Positions 10,118 through 21,400 of a stretch of DNA of 64,000 nt are shown here, piece after piece. The stretch comes from Mycocentrospora acerina (Eukaryota > Ascomycota > Dothideomycetes > Pleosporales). The translations under genes were made by a program, and so were the position numbers. The first letter of the stretch is position 1. The number at the start of each line of letters is the position of its first letter. The stretch is taken from contig JAKUHH010000084.1 in NCBI GenBank assembly GCA_022701365.1, positions 844,021 to 908,020 of the forward strand. The letters run 5' to 3'. The notes beneath the pieces were generated by a model. That model saw only the letters and a list, made by a program, of their open reading frames with translations. It did not search any database and had not been told where the DNA came from.

Positions 10118-12565
10118 ATGGCCGTCACACTGCGGGACAAGCAAATAGGTAGTCCGAGCTCCCCCAGCGTTCACACTCTCGGCTGACGTTTACATGTATA
10201 GCTAGCATAAAACGAATTCTGAACCTGAACGCGCCTGTAACCGACGTCGATGCGCAAAACGACTCTCACGATGCGCCCGAGACCACATCCCCAAACGGCG
10301 CAATATGGAAGGTGCTGGTGTTTGACGAAATGGGCAGAGACGTCATAAGCTCAGTTCTGCGAGTGAACGATTTGAGGGCTTCTGGGGTATTTGCGCATCC
10401 ATTGAAGCTGGGAGGACGTGCTGAGCATGAGTCTAGGTCACAATACATTTGAATATTGGTACCACGCGCCATATGATTCCCGATGTACGAGGAGCATCTC
10501 ACTTGAATGGGCAAAGAGCTAAAGTGTGCAGGTTCCAGTCATCTACCTCGTTGAGCCTACCGCGCAAAACCTCCAGCTGGTGACCTCGGATCTCTCCCGC
10601 GGTCTCTACAGTAAGCACTTTCGAGCCTGCACGGTTGGCAGGAACATTTGCTGATCCGATCACAGGCCCTGCGTACATCAACTTCCTCTCGAGCATTCCT
10701 CGACCCCTCCTCGAAGACTTTGGCGCACAAACAGTGGCATCCGGGACAGCAGAACACTTGGCTCAGGTCTACGATCAGTACCTGAACTTTGTCGTATCAG
10801 AGCCGGATCTATTCCACCTGAACATGAAAGGCGCCTACCATACGCTGAACAGCGGTCAAACGCCGGACCAAGAGCTTGATATTGTCATGGATCGCATCGT
10901 GTCTGGCCTGTTTTCTGTTGTAGTGACAATGGGAGTCGTTCCCATCATTCGCTGTCCGAAGGGAGGTGCTGCGGAGGATATTTGCGCGAAGCTCGACCGG
11001 AAATTACGAGACCACATCTTGAATTCGAAGACCAACCTCTTCTCGGACCAGAAGTCATCTTCGGTCGCATCACGACCGGTGCTCATCATAGGTAAGCTCG
11101 ACTTCTTTGTCTATCGATTCTATTCTGACTTGCCTCAGTGGATCGAAACGTGGATCTGGTGCCTATGTTCAGCCACTCGTGGATAGTAAGTGTGTACGGC
11201 ATTACTTGACATCTCCAGTACTGATTTGTGGTAGTACCAAAGTTTGATATACGATGTGCTTGACTTCAACCTGAACAAGATCACTATTTCTGTCCCAGTC
11301 GAGAAAGACCATCCCGAGAAAGGGTCGAAGAAACAATCATATGATCTTACGGCTTCGGATTTCTTCTGGGCTAAGAATGCGGCACTGCCGTTCCCAAACG
11401 TAGCCGAGGACGTGACAACCGAATGGAACAGATATCAGGAAGATGCAGACAGTGTCACCAAGAAGACTGGTACATCCTCAATAGACGACTTGTCAGGCGA
11501 AAGCAATCAGTTTGCAGCTCATCTAAAAGGAGCTATGGCGTTGCTACCAGAACTGCGTGAAAGAAAAGCCACCATTGAGGTAAGCATGTGCTAAAGTATA
11601 CTTTGTACCACTTCTAACATATGATAGATGCACATGAATATATTGGAGGCTGTCATGGAGGGTATCAAGAGTAAGTGAAGCCATAATTTTTGATTATAAC
11701 GCAAGGATGCTGACTTGACTTGTTAGATCGTAAAATCGATTTCTACTTCCAACTTGAAGAGGAACTGTCCAAACAGACAAAAGCGCAGATTTTGGAGTTG
11801 ATAAAAGATTCAGACAAGGGCACGGAACCGCTAGACAAGCTTAGGCTGTTCCTGCAGTGGTACTTGACGACTGAGCAGGAGATATCCCGCGGCGATCTTG
11901 AGAGCTTTACTCAAGCCCTTGACGCTGCAGGTGCCGATACCACGGCTGTCAAATACGTCAAGACTGTGCGCCAACTCACGCGCATGACGATGATTTCCTC
12001 GGCTCCCACACAACCCGCACAGGGGACCTCGCAGCTCTTTGGAGGGTTCTCCAGTCTGTCGTCTCGCGTCACGGACCGGTTCAAGGAAGCCGGGCTTGGT
12101 GCCAATTTTGAGGGCGTGCTTTCAGGAATCAAGGGCTTTCTCCCCCAGAACAGCGACCTCACGCTTACAAAGATTACGGAGTCGCTCATGGACCCACAGA
12201 ATGCGTCGTCGAGCGCGATCAGTAAGACGGAAAGCTATCTGTACTTTGATCCGCGATCAGCAAACGCACGGGGCACCCTACCTCCAGCAAGCCAGTCTCG
12301 CAACCAGCAAGGCGCTGTGGGACGAGGTATTGACGCTACGTTTGGGCAGCGACGACAAGGCTTCAGCGAGGCGATTGTGTTTACTGTGGGCGGTGGATCG
12401 ATGGATGAGTATGGCAATCTGCAAGAGTGGGCGAAACGGACGAGTGCCAGTGGTGCTGGGGGGACTGGGCAGAAGCGAAGGGTTGTGTACGGCAGCACGG
12501 CGCTCTACTCCGCGACCGAGTTTGTCACAAAGGATCTGGCGCAATTGGGTAGGGAGAGCACGTAG
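10118..12565 (+). CDS. SLY1: Sec1/Munc18-family ER-Golgi fusion protein Sly1
   Basis: Nine exons: 10118-10148, 10202-10386, 10437-10484, 10532-10610, 10666-11091, 11139-11185, 11235-11579, 11628-11670, 11727-12565; all eight introns are 47-56 nt with GT/AG ends and every phase closes. The 680-residue product matches Sly1 end to end: LRDKQIASIKRILNLN at the start, VLRVNDLRASGVTIHLNI, PRPLLEDFGAQ, VYDQYLNFVVSEPDLF, SHSWIYQSLIYDVLDF, KKTGTSSIDDLSG, SYLYFDPRSA and the C-terminal VFTVGGGSMDEYGNLQEWA. Sly1 binds syntaxin Sed5 and chaperones SNARE assembly for ER-Golgi transport on cytosolic faces of these membranes. Exons as small as 31, 43, 47 and 48 nt make this gene easy to misannotate: the open frame beginning MAGTFADP at 10635 starts inside intron 4. 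Family assignment is near certain. Confidence 0.95.
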
Positions 12566-13950
12566 ATTTGGCGAGAATGACGGAAAATACATTATAGAGA
12601 ATGGCATGACATGTTGGTGCTTTGTGTTGTTGTGGACATGGTTGATCAATATTTTCATTTTTGATTGATTGATTGGTTTATTCATTCACCAATTCAGCCT
12701 CACGTATAACCGTTTAGTCTCACTAATTCCTCTCCTTCAAAATGTGACGGTGAATAATCCTGCAACTGAAGCCAGCAAAGTTGGTAATACGTAGTCAAGC
12801 AATATCACGATTAAAAACAGACAAATAAGCCAATTGCTAAGCTTTCTAATAAACAAAACAAAAAAACAAAAAAAAGCGCCACGTCTACACCCACTACCCC
12901 CCCTGTCACACGCAAACACCGAGTAAGCAATTGATAGAACGCGAGTAAGGAAGAAAAAAAGAAAAAAAAGACGCACATTGGAAACGCATAGGGTATTTTT
13001 AACACACGCAAACTCACACACAAAAAGAAGAGAAAAAAAAATCCCCCGAGCCAACCAAGCAATGGGACACGGATTCCCCATTCCCTCCTCCCCTCTCCCC
13101 CCCTGTTCATCCAAGAACGTGCGTGGTGGAGCTGACAGTTTGGTCTAGGGCGGGGCTGCAACCTAGGTACTCTAGTGGCATTTTTGGTGGCGCTCGGAGT
13201 GTATAACAAAGACATGATAAGCTGGCGGGGGGAGGAGCTTCGTTGGCGGTCCATCTAGTCTGGCTGGCTGGGGCGTGTTCTCGGTGCATACATGGATGCC
13301 GTGTGTGTACAACTACGTAGGTGTATGCATGCATGCAAGTGCATCACAGGGTGCGTAGCTGAAGCAGCGCGTCTGTGTGTGGGCGTGTTAGTGGTAGGAT
13401 GGGTGCAGACGGCGGTGAAGGGGGGGTTTGCAGGTGCGATTGTGGCTGGCTTTGTACAACGACTAGGTAGGTGGTTAGTAGGTGGGCAGGGTGCGTGGTT
13501 TAGTCGGGGAGCTGGGGTGGGAATGGGGGCCAGGGATGTCGGCATCGATGTGGCTGGAGACGTTTTGTCGGCGGCAGAAGAGAGAGGGATCGGAGGGCGG
13601 GTGTGGGTCTGTGGTAGGTAGGTATGTGGGGTGTGGGTACGCGTGTGTGGTAGCAGTGCAGGCAGTGGAGTGCATGAAGGGCCGATGGAGGTATTTGATG
13701 GAGCGTCGCCCCTCTTTCCTCTGCAGTCGTGCTTCCCGCTTCCTTTTTTCCTGTCTACGGATATACACGCACGAATCTTCCTTCTTGTGAGGCTCACAGC
13801 ACGTGGTTGAGATAGCTCGTGCTCTTGTTGGTAGCTTCCGATCCGATCTGATCTCGGAGCAAGGAAGCCAGGGTCCCGCTTTGCTGCCCCTCTTTTGCGG
13901 CATTGGCGAAAGCTTGACAGAAGGCCTGCTATCGGTTTGAACAAGGCAAA
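12566..13950. other. Intergenic, no gene seen
   Basis: Between SLY1 and the aminotransferase (same strand). It is A-rich after SLY1, then GT-rich and low complexity (about 13260-13680). The 279-codon minus-strand frame at 13255-14094 is Pro/Thr/His low complexity and overlaps the first exon of the next gene, so it is not called. Confidence 0.5.
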
Positions 13951-15626
13951 ATGAGTTTCTCGGCAGACAAGGTCAATATTATGAAGAGTGGAGGAGGGCG
14001 GAGGTTTTCGACGAGCAAGGATCCCAGCGACACTGGTGAGTTGCCTGTTTTGTGTTTCTACAGTGGTACTGGAGAGAGAGGGAGGGCAGAGCATAGCTTC
14101 TCGGGAAAAGTTTGAGAGCTCAACCCCCCGCCATTGTCAGCTTCCAGCAAAGACTGCCCCTCGGCCAATGCCTCGAATATCAACAACACCAACGCCATCA
14201 CCAGCCGTAACTGACTCCCGCCGCAGAACTTGGCTCCAAGATCCATCGCCAGTTCCGCCAGTCCCACGAAGGACACAAGCCCCATGCGGGACTAGACGCC
14301 AGCCGCGCCTCGACGGGCGTGGTGTGGACATCCGAGCAAGCATACAAGCACGGCTTCCTCGAGAACCCCGACGAATGGGCCAATCTGGGCCAGGGCGCCC
14401 CCGAAGTCGACGATGGCATCGAGGGCTGCTTCGAGCGACCCAAGACGGTTGACATCAGCGCCCACGGCAGAGAGTACGGTCCCACGGCCGGAATCCGCCC
14501 GCTGCGAGAGGCCGTCGCAAAGCTCTACAACGAGCACCACCGCAAATGGCGCAAGAGCCAGTACACCTGGGAGAACGTGTGCATTGTCCCCGGTGGCCGT
14601 GCAGGCCTGATCCGCATTGCTGCCGTGCTCGGCAACTGCTACCTGGGCTTCTTCATCCCCGACTACACTGCCTACAACGAGATGCTTTCGCTCTTCAAGA
14701 ACATTGCCGCCATCCCCGTTCCCCTCGGCGAAGCTGACCAGTACCACATGTCGCCCGACAAAATCGCCGAGGAAATCGCCCGTGGAACATCCGTCATCTT
14801 GACCTCCAACCCGCGTAACCCTACCGGCCAGATGGTCACCAACCCTGAGCTCGCACAGATCCAAAACATCTGCCGTGACCGCGCAACCCTCATCATGGAC
14901 GAGTTCTACTGCGGCTACAACTACACGACCAACTGCGACGGCACCGTCATCTCGGCCGCCGACAACGTCGAGGACGTGGACGAAGACGACGTCCTCATCA
15001 TCGACGGAATGACCAAGCGTTTCCGCCTTCCCGGGTGGCGTGTTGCGTGGGTCATTGGCCCCAAGGAGTTTATCCAGGCCATTGGCTCCTGCGGCTCCTA
15101 CCTCGACGGAGGATGCAACGTGCCCTTCCAAGAGGCCGCCGTAGAGATGCTCTCCCCACCACGCGTGCGAAACGAAATGCGCGCCCTACAGATGCATTTC
15201 CGCACCAAGCGAGACTTTGTCATTGGCAGACTACAGGAAATCGGCTTCAAGTTCCCCTACATGCCTAACTCGACTTTCTACCTCTGGCTCGATCTGTCCA
15301 GTCTGCCCGAAGGCATCAACGACGGACTCAACTTTTTCAACGCCTGTCTCGAGGAGAAGGTCATTGTTGTCCCCGGCATCTTCTTCGATCTGAACCCCAG
15401 CAAGCGCAGGGATCTGTTCGATAGCCCGTGCCATCACTTTGTGAGGTTGAGCTACGGGCCCAAAATGGAGGTCTTGGCAAAGGGGCTGGATTCCATCCAG
15501 AGGATTGTGCAAAAGTAAGTTTGGGTTTCTTGATTTTTTGCGATTGTAGTGCTAATAATGGGGAATAGATACAAGGAGAACCCAGGCAAGGCCATGCAGA
15601 TGAGGCCCCGCGGAACACCCCACTGA
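13951..15626 (+). CDS. PLP-dependent aminotransferase, class I/II
   Basis: Three exons: 13951-14035, 14227-15514, 15569-15626, giving 476 residues. The fold-type I signature is clear: EYGPTAGIRPLREAVA, TSNPRNPTGQ, the DEFYCGY strand with the cofactor-contacting Tyr, and DGMTKRFRLPGWRVAW, where the Lys of MTK should form the Schiff base with pyridoxal phosphate; a late FVRLSYG carries the substrate-carboxylate Arg. It transfers amino groups between an amino acid and a 2-oxo acid; the substrate cannot be read from sequence. It is similar in style to aspartate/kynurenine-type enzymes. The first exon (MSFSADKVNIMK) is supported by phase and by the continuity of ELGSKIHRQFRQSHEGHKPH after the 191-nt intron 1, which is long for this window. 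The last exon adds YKENPGKAMQMRPRGTPH. The ATG within the second exon at 14319 would truncate the N-terminus. Confidence 0.85.
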
Positions 15627-16555
15627 TTGCGAATGAAAAGGAAGAAGGGAGAACTGGGATTGATTGATTGATTACTTTCTTGGTCCCCGTAGAAGGGTAG
15701 GGTAGATTGCTCGATCTAGTAGAAGGAAGGGCAGGATAGATGAATGACTGGAGTCACGACGGCAGTATAGACGACAAGACCAATCAGATACATTCCTTCC
15801 TTTTTGTTCATTCCACTAAACTGCTAAGCGTGGCTGGGAGATCCAACAACAGGTGTGCACTTCCTATGCAAGAGAGAAAAAAAAACGTCAAATACAAAAT
15901 GTCCACTGTTTGATATATCATCATCATCATCACTAATTCCCTCTTGTTTTATGTACATGTTATGCGCAACCTGATACACTAAAAAAATACAATTCCTCCA
16001 AGGGGATTGGTTGCATGCTTCCCCCCTTCTATCTACGACCCAAACTCCACATTCAATGCAGCAGCAGCAGCAGCAGAAGAAGAAGAAGAAGAAGAAGAAG
16101 AAGAAGAAGAAGAAGAAGAAGAAGAAGAAGAAGAAGAAGAATAATAATAATAATAATAATAAGAAGTAATAGGAGCAAACCTCGTCGCCCTCACATTCAG
16201 TATTCCACTCTCCCTCTCCAGTCCTTCAATCAAGCCAGCTCCAAAATACACACACACGTATATATCTCAGGAGTGCGAAAATTTAAACAAGAGCGTAGTT
16301 TTGCAAAACGGAGAAAGAAGCAAGTGATGGAAAAGGTGCACACGTCAAGATGATGAAGAGAAAGAAAAAAAGGGGTTAATTACTTCTCCTCTACTCTCTC
16401 TCTCTCTCTCTCTTGAACGAGCGATTCCCTCAATTCTTCCATTAACCAAATCTTACCAGGGGAGGAAGAAAAAAATACATGCTCCCACCACCACAACAAC
16501 AACAACCCTTACTCTCCACCATCCCACCACCACCACCACCACCCTCAATGTGTAC
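15627..16555. other. Convergent 3' region with microsatellite
   Basis: Lies between the 3' ends of the aminotransferase and the DUF1295 gene. Contains the compound repeat at 16059-16162, a (CT)n run near 16393-16413 and CCA/CAA tracts near 16490-16545. No gene seen. Confidence 0.6.
16059..16162. repeat. Compound trinucleotide repeat (GCA)(GAA)(ATA)
   Basis: (GCA)6 runs directly into about 22 GAA units and then about 7 ATA units, each step differing by one base from the last, as expected if one array arose from point mutation within the other. Confidence 0.95.
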
Positions 16556-17670
16556 CTAAAACTTGGGTACAAACATGGGCGTCTCATTTTTCCACTTTTG
16601 GTAGTCCTTCCTGCCTCCATACTTCTTGTCGTACTTTTCCTCGCTCAACGGCACACCACTGACCTTGAGCAGCAGAAACGTGACAAACGCGGGACTAGCC
16701 GCACACAACCCGCTGGTCAGCAGCTTTCCCGCTGCACCCAGGCCGCCCAACCCCAGCGCGGCCTGCGCCGGCTGGCGGGCCAGCAGCCCTGCCGCGGCAA
16801 CCGCAATCCCCGTCCATAGCGTAGCCTCGCCAAAGTAATTGGGATGCCTGCTCTTGCTCCACAGGCCGTGGGTGAGAAACTCCTCCGAGTGCTTCTTCGC
16901 CTTCTTCTCCTCGACCCACTTGTTTTTCTGGCGGTCGGCGACGATTTCAAATGAGAGGCCAAAGGCGAAGAGGGCGAGGCCCAGCGCGTCGGTGAGGTAA
17001 GGCGCGGTGGAGAGGGCGGCGACGGAAAAGGCAGACCGGGGGAGCGCGTTGACGAGAATCACGGGTAGGGTGCACAACGACACCCATGTTGCCTGTGCGA
17101 AGAAGGCGACGTAGAATTTCGAGGGCGTGCCGCGGATGTCGTCGAAGCGCGAGTCTTTGCCCGAGTCGGCGGTTATGCGCGAGAAGAGGTAGGATCCCAC
17201 TATTCGTTATGATTGTTAGTATTGTATTGTGTAGAAGAACAATGTAATGTTAGAATTTGCCTGTTTTGCCTGCTTTCTCCCCATAAAACACCAACACCAA
17301 CACCCACACCCACAGCAGAAGACGAACGAGCAGAAAGATGACAACACTTACACCGCACAGCCCACACCCCCACCGCCGCACTCAAAACAGCCTGCCTCCA
17401 CCACCACAATCCCCCCCCAAAATACCCACCCAACCCCGCCACAACACCCGCCTCCCTCGCCCGCAGGTACGGCAGAAACACACTCGCCCCCACAACACTA
17501 AGATATGTCAAACTCCCGCTCAAATCATAGTACCGCTCCGTCTTGGCCGCAATGCTGGGCACCGCCGCCGCCGTCTGGATCCCATATGCGATTGCGAGCG
17601 AGGGGACGAGCGTGCGCAGCAACGGGGACTTGAACGCCGTGGCGCGGAGCAGCGTGTGCAAAAGCGTCAT
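16556..17670 (-). CDS. DUF1295 membrane protein (steroid 5-alpha-reductase-like fold)
   Basis: Two exons: 17352-17670 and 16556-17199 joined across a 152-nt intron (donor GTAAGT, acceptor TAG), giving 320 residues. Splicing creates AVRLGSYLFSRIT, the conserved segment of the family. The C-terminal part holds HGLWSKSRHPNYFGEATLWTG (split here: HGLWSKSRHPNYF, then GE and WTG), the cofactor-proximal signature shared with steroid 5-alpha-reductase and isoprenylcysteine methyltransferase folds, and ends with YQKWKNETPMFVPKF. Several hydrophobic segments predict a polytopic membrane protein. The reaction and substrate are unknown; NAD(P)H-dependent reduction of a lipid is only a fold-based guess. 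The start at 17670 is the first ATG and is followed by a hydrophobic segment (LLRTLVPSLAIAYG). Confidence 0.8.
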
Positions 17671-18411
17671 CCTTTTTTTTTCTTTTGGCTCAGATGTGGT
17701 GGTAGTAGGAGCGACAAAAAAAAGGGGGGGGGGGAAAGAACAGAAGGACGAAAGGTAAGTAGGTAAGTCAATAAGTAAGGTAAGGTATGTTGAATTAATA
17801 AAGATTCATACAAATATCATCATCGTCATCATCTTTTTCGTCGTTGTCAATGCGTTTTGCTTTTTCTTTATAATTAAAATGTACGGGACTGCGGATTAGG
17901 CAGGCATATATGTGGGTTAGCGTGCTTGTTTGCGTCTCGAATGGTGAGGTGGATAATGCATGTGCATCTTGACTTGCGGCTGCGATCGATGGCGTCATTA
18001 GCGAGACGGAGGGGTTCTGGTGACGGGGGTCGGTCGAATGTGCGGGTTGTAGGACCGACGTTGGTGCTAGTCGGGGTCCGAGGATTCCGATTGGAGAGAT
18101 AGGTATGTGTGTATGCATCGAGATGAGGATATGTGATATAGGGAAGGAAGGAAGAAAGGAAGGAAGAAAGGAAGGAAGAAAGGAAGGAAGGAAGAAAGGA
18201 AGGAAGAAAGGAAGGAAGGAAGGAAGGAAGGAGGGGGAGGTGTGAGCAGGAAAATTGCAACTCGACAGCATACAAACTAGATTCAAGGCTTGCTCACAGA
18301 CCCGTTGTCCGCTCCCAGAGCTTCGTGTGACTAGAGACGCGCGCTAAAACCCCGACATATTCAAGTCTCTCTCCTCGCTCAATTAACAACCATGCTCCAT
18401 ATAAACGGATT
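17671..18411. other. Intergenic, tetranucleotide repeat
   Basis: Upstream of the DUF1295 gene and downstream of SEC3. A G-run (17725-17735) and a GGAA-type array (18141-18233) dominate. The open frames on the minus strand (17795-18286) are translations of that array. Confidence 0.6.
18141..18233. repeat. GGAAGGAAA/GGAA tandem array
   Basis: Purine-only array of GGAA units interspersed with GAAA, about 93 bp, giving strong purine/pyrimidine strand asymmetry. Confidence 0.9.
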
Positions 18412-21400
18412 CTACTTCTTAAACGCAGCCGCAACCTCGCTCACCCCCCAATCAATCTCTACCTCCCCAGTATACACATCTTGATTGATCCTAATCATAC
18501 GCTCAGACACCTCACTATACTTCTTCTCGCACTCCTTTAGCACCTTGAACACCAAGTCGCGGCTGATGCTTGGGTCATCTGCGTCACCAAAATGTTTGTC
18601 AACGCGCTTCTTGAGGGCTTCGATACCCTTGCGGAGTTCCTTTGCGTCTTGCGAGTGCACAAGTTTCTTGAACACGTGCCGCGAGTGCGAGGAGCGTTGG
18701 GCTATGGCTTGCGGGCTGGCCCCGGCTTGGGAGAGAAGAGTTTCGGTGGATTCGATAAACTCCTAGAGAACGTATAAGTATGTTTTTATGGTTGCAAACA
18801 AGTCAAGTCAGGGGATTGCTTACCAGTAGTTTGCCCAACGGTCTCCGGATGACAGCATCAACATAGAGGTTCATGTGCTCGCTGTACTCGTCTTGCGCCT
18901 TTGCTTTCCAGAAGTCTAGGACTGAGTCGGCGCGCGCATCAACCTCCTCCATGTAGTGATTCATGTTCTCTATAAGCAGGATGTGATAGTTCAAGGCCTC
19001 CTTGTCTTCAGGATCACCCTGACCTTGCGTACCCATGACCGTAGGTGACTCCTTGGCAATAACCTTCAAGCTTTCAAACATGGCTTTGTTGATCCTTTGG
19101 TAAGCGTCGTTAATCATACGCCTAATTTCCAGTTGATCGCCGCCCTCAGATGCAGGCGGGAGCATGTTTTCAATCGCAATGGCAAAATGAGGAAACGTCT
19201 TCATGAAAGCAATGACGCCCTTCCGTTTCTTAATCTTGACCTTTGTGTCTTCAATAGCACGTATTTGCTCGTCGAGGAATCGGCGGAACAGGCCCGTCAA
19301 CCGCTCATGGATTATGTGCAAGTTCTTTGTCAGGAAATCTTGGTTGGAATCTTCAATGTCGAGAAGCTTGCGGTCGACAGCACTCAAAATGCCCACTCCT
19401 TGTCTACTCTGGATTAGTACATGACTTTGGTTATGCTCAACATTTACTTACAATGGATCTGCCGTTACCGCCCAATCCACTAGGCTCTGTAGCTCAGCAG
19501 GCCAGAAGGAGAAAATGTCTTCCATGACATCTGCAACGCGCTTCGCCATAGTCCTGTCAGCTTCATACTGCTTGCGTATCCAAAGATTTGGGCTTCGGCG
19601 GTCTTCAGGTGGCGCAGCTTGCACCGCCTCCGGAAAGTCAACGTGATCAGTGGAAGTGGCGTGAAAGAACTCCGTGATGAAGTTTTGCTCTGTCAAGAGC
19701 ACAGGACCAATATCATCCAAAACTCGAGAAAAGACATCGAAAGCGAAAAGCTTGCCGTCTTGGTTCTTGCTCACTTTGGTCTCTTTTTCTCCAGATGCTG
19801 AGCGCAGGCCGCGTGCTAATGTTTGACTTCGCTTCACAGTCAGTTTCCTCACCGAGCCGGTGGTGCTCTCTGTTTCTTTCTCCTGTGCAGTGAAAAGCAA
19901 CTCCTGCTCCTCACCTGTCGGCTTTCGGGCAAAGCGTCTCCACGAAAGAACATTATCGCGGACCTCCTGTTGGTACAATGTCGCTGCTTGAGTCTGGTAC
20001 ATCCGGATGAGAGCTTCCCACGAAGCCCGATCAATCTCTTTTGCAAAGAGAATGACAGGACTCAGCATCCACAGCTCTTTCCTGCCTACATCGTGCGCCT
20101 CTATGTTCTTCCTCAGAGACGGCATACTACCCTGATCGATGCTAACGAGGGTGTCCTTGGTTTGTAGAAAAGCGGCGCCGAACGTAATGTCCATGTGCTT
20201 CTTCAAGCGGTCCAAAAACATGGCCCCCTCACCCAGATATCTATCTCGCTTTTCTTGCAGCGCCTGCATCGACGCAAGTTCACTATGACCAATGCCTGAT
20301 CGGCTCGTGATCTTGGTCAGACTATCCGCGGACGCACCGGAAACAAACGAAGGGTCAATCGTAATGAGTGCCTTGTACAGCAATACCAAGGCAGCTTCGA
20401 TATCCATGAGACCACTGATCTTTCCAATGGGAGCACGTCGTAACGACTCGAGTTGGTCAGGAGTGATTGATATTGTCTCGACGAGTTGCTGGAGTTCGTG
20501 CTGCAAAAGGCGTTGGTTGGCTGTCTGCACTTGCAACCCTTGACTCTGTGCTTCGATAAAGGCGATATCGTCATTCAAGCTCTATTGGGGAAAAACGTTA
20601 GCAAGTGTCCACTCCCTTTTTTCCAGACTTGGAAATCGCGAAACCAGTCAGACTTACACCTAGTTCGACATTGTACAATGTCAAGAGACCTTCCAACTCA
20701 TCACACTCTGCGATTGCGCGGTCAAGCATGCGCTCCACAGCCTCAACTCGGTCATCTTTCTGTTCGAGATGGTTGAGCCAGCTTCCAGCTTCTACGCGGG
20801 CAAGTTCGCGTTTGATGTCAATCTCCAGCGACTCGATTTTCTTGGCTGAAAGTTCATTACTACCCCAGCCGAGTTCTGACAACAAGCTTTCAAAGTCGAG
20901 ACCTCGCTCGTCAATTATGGTTGGATCAATTCCGAGTTTGGAAATAGCCATGGTTTGTTGCTTGGATCTTCGCTTTTTACGTCTCGCAGCCGGTTCCGGT
21001 TCAGGAATCTTCGTTATGGAGACTTCTGGGATTGGCAGATCGGGCTTCTCTTCCTTTTGTAGCGCAGGAGCAGCTGGGATCTGTTCGGGTGGATTGGATA
21101 CAGTCACAGCTGGAACGAATTCCGTCTTGATACTTGGCAGCTCCCTCGATGATCGATCTGGCGCGGCCTTTGCCACCACCTCTAATGTCTTCTCGGGCTC
21201 CTCCTTGGGGGTTTCCTTGGGGGGTTCTTGAGGCGTTGGCCGTTGGGGAACAAACACTCCACTGATACCATCGGGCTCGTCAGAAGTCTTTGTTTCCTTT
21301 GCAAGTAACTTGGCAGCAGCACCACCAGCACGAGGCTTGAACACACCGGCAGCCGCGGCAGCTTTGCGAAATTTACCTGCCGCATCCGCCCTGCCAGGAG

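Noticed and set aside
10635..11186. Frame beginning MAGTFADPITG as an independent gene
   Set aside because: Its first codons lie in SLY1 intron 4 and its last codons in intron 5; the middle is a SLY1 exon.
13255..14094. 279-codon minus-strand frame upstream of the aminotransferase
   Set aside because: Low-complexity Pro/Thr/His sequence with no family features; overlaps exon 1 of the aminotransferase.
14292..15131. 279-codon antisense frame in the aminotransferase
   Set aside because: Val/Gly/Asp-rich shadow of the coding strand.
17795..18286. 163-codon minus-strand frame with PSFLPSF repeats
   Set aside because: Translation of the GGAA microsatellite.
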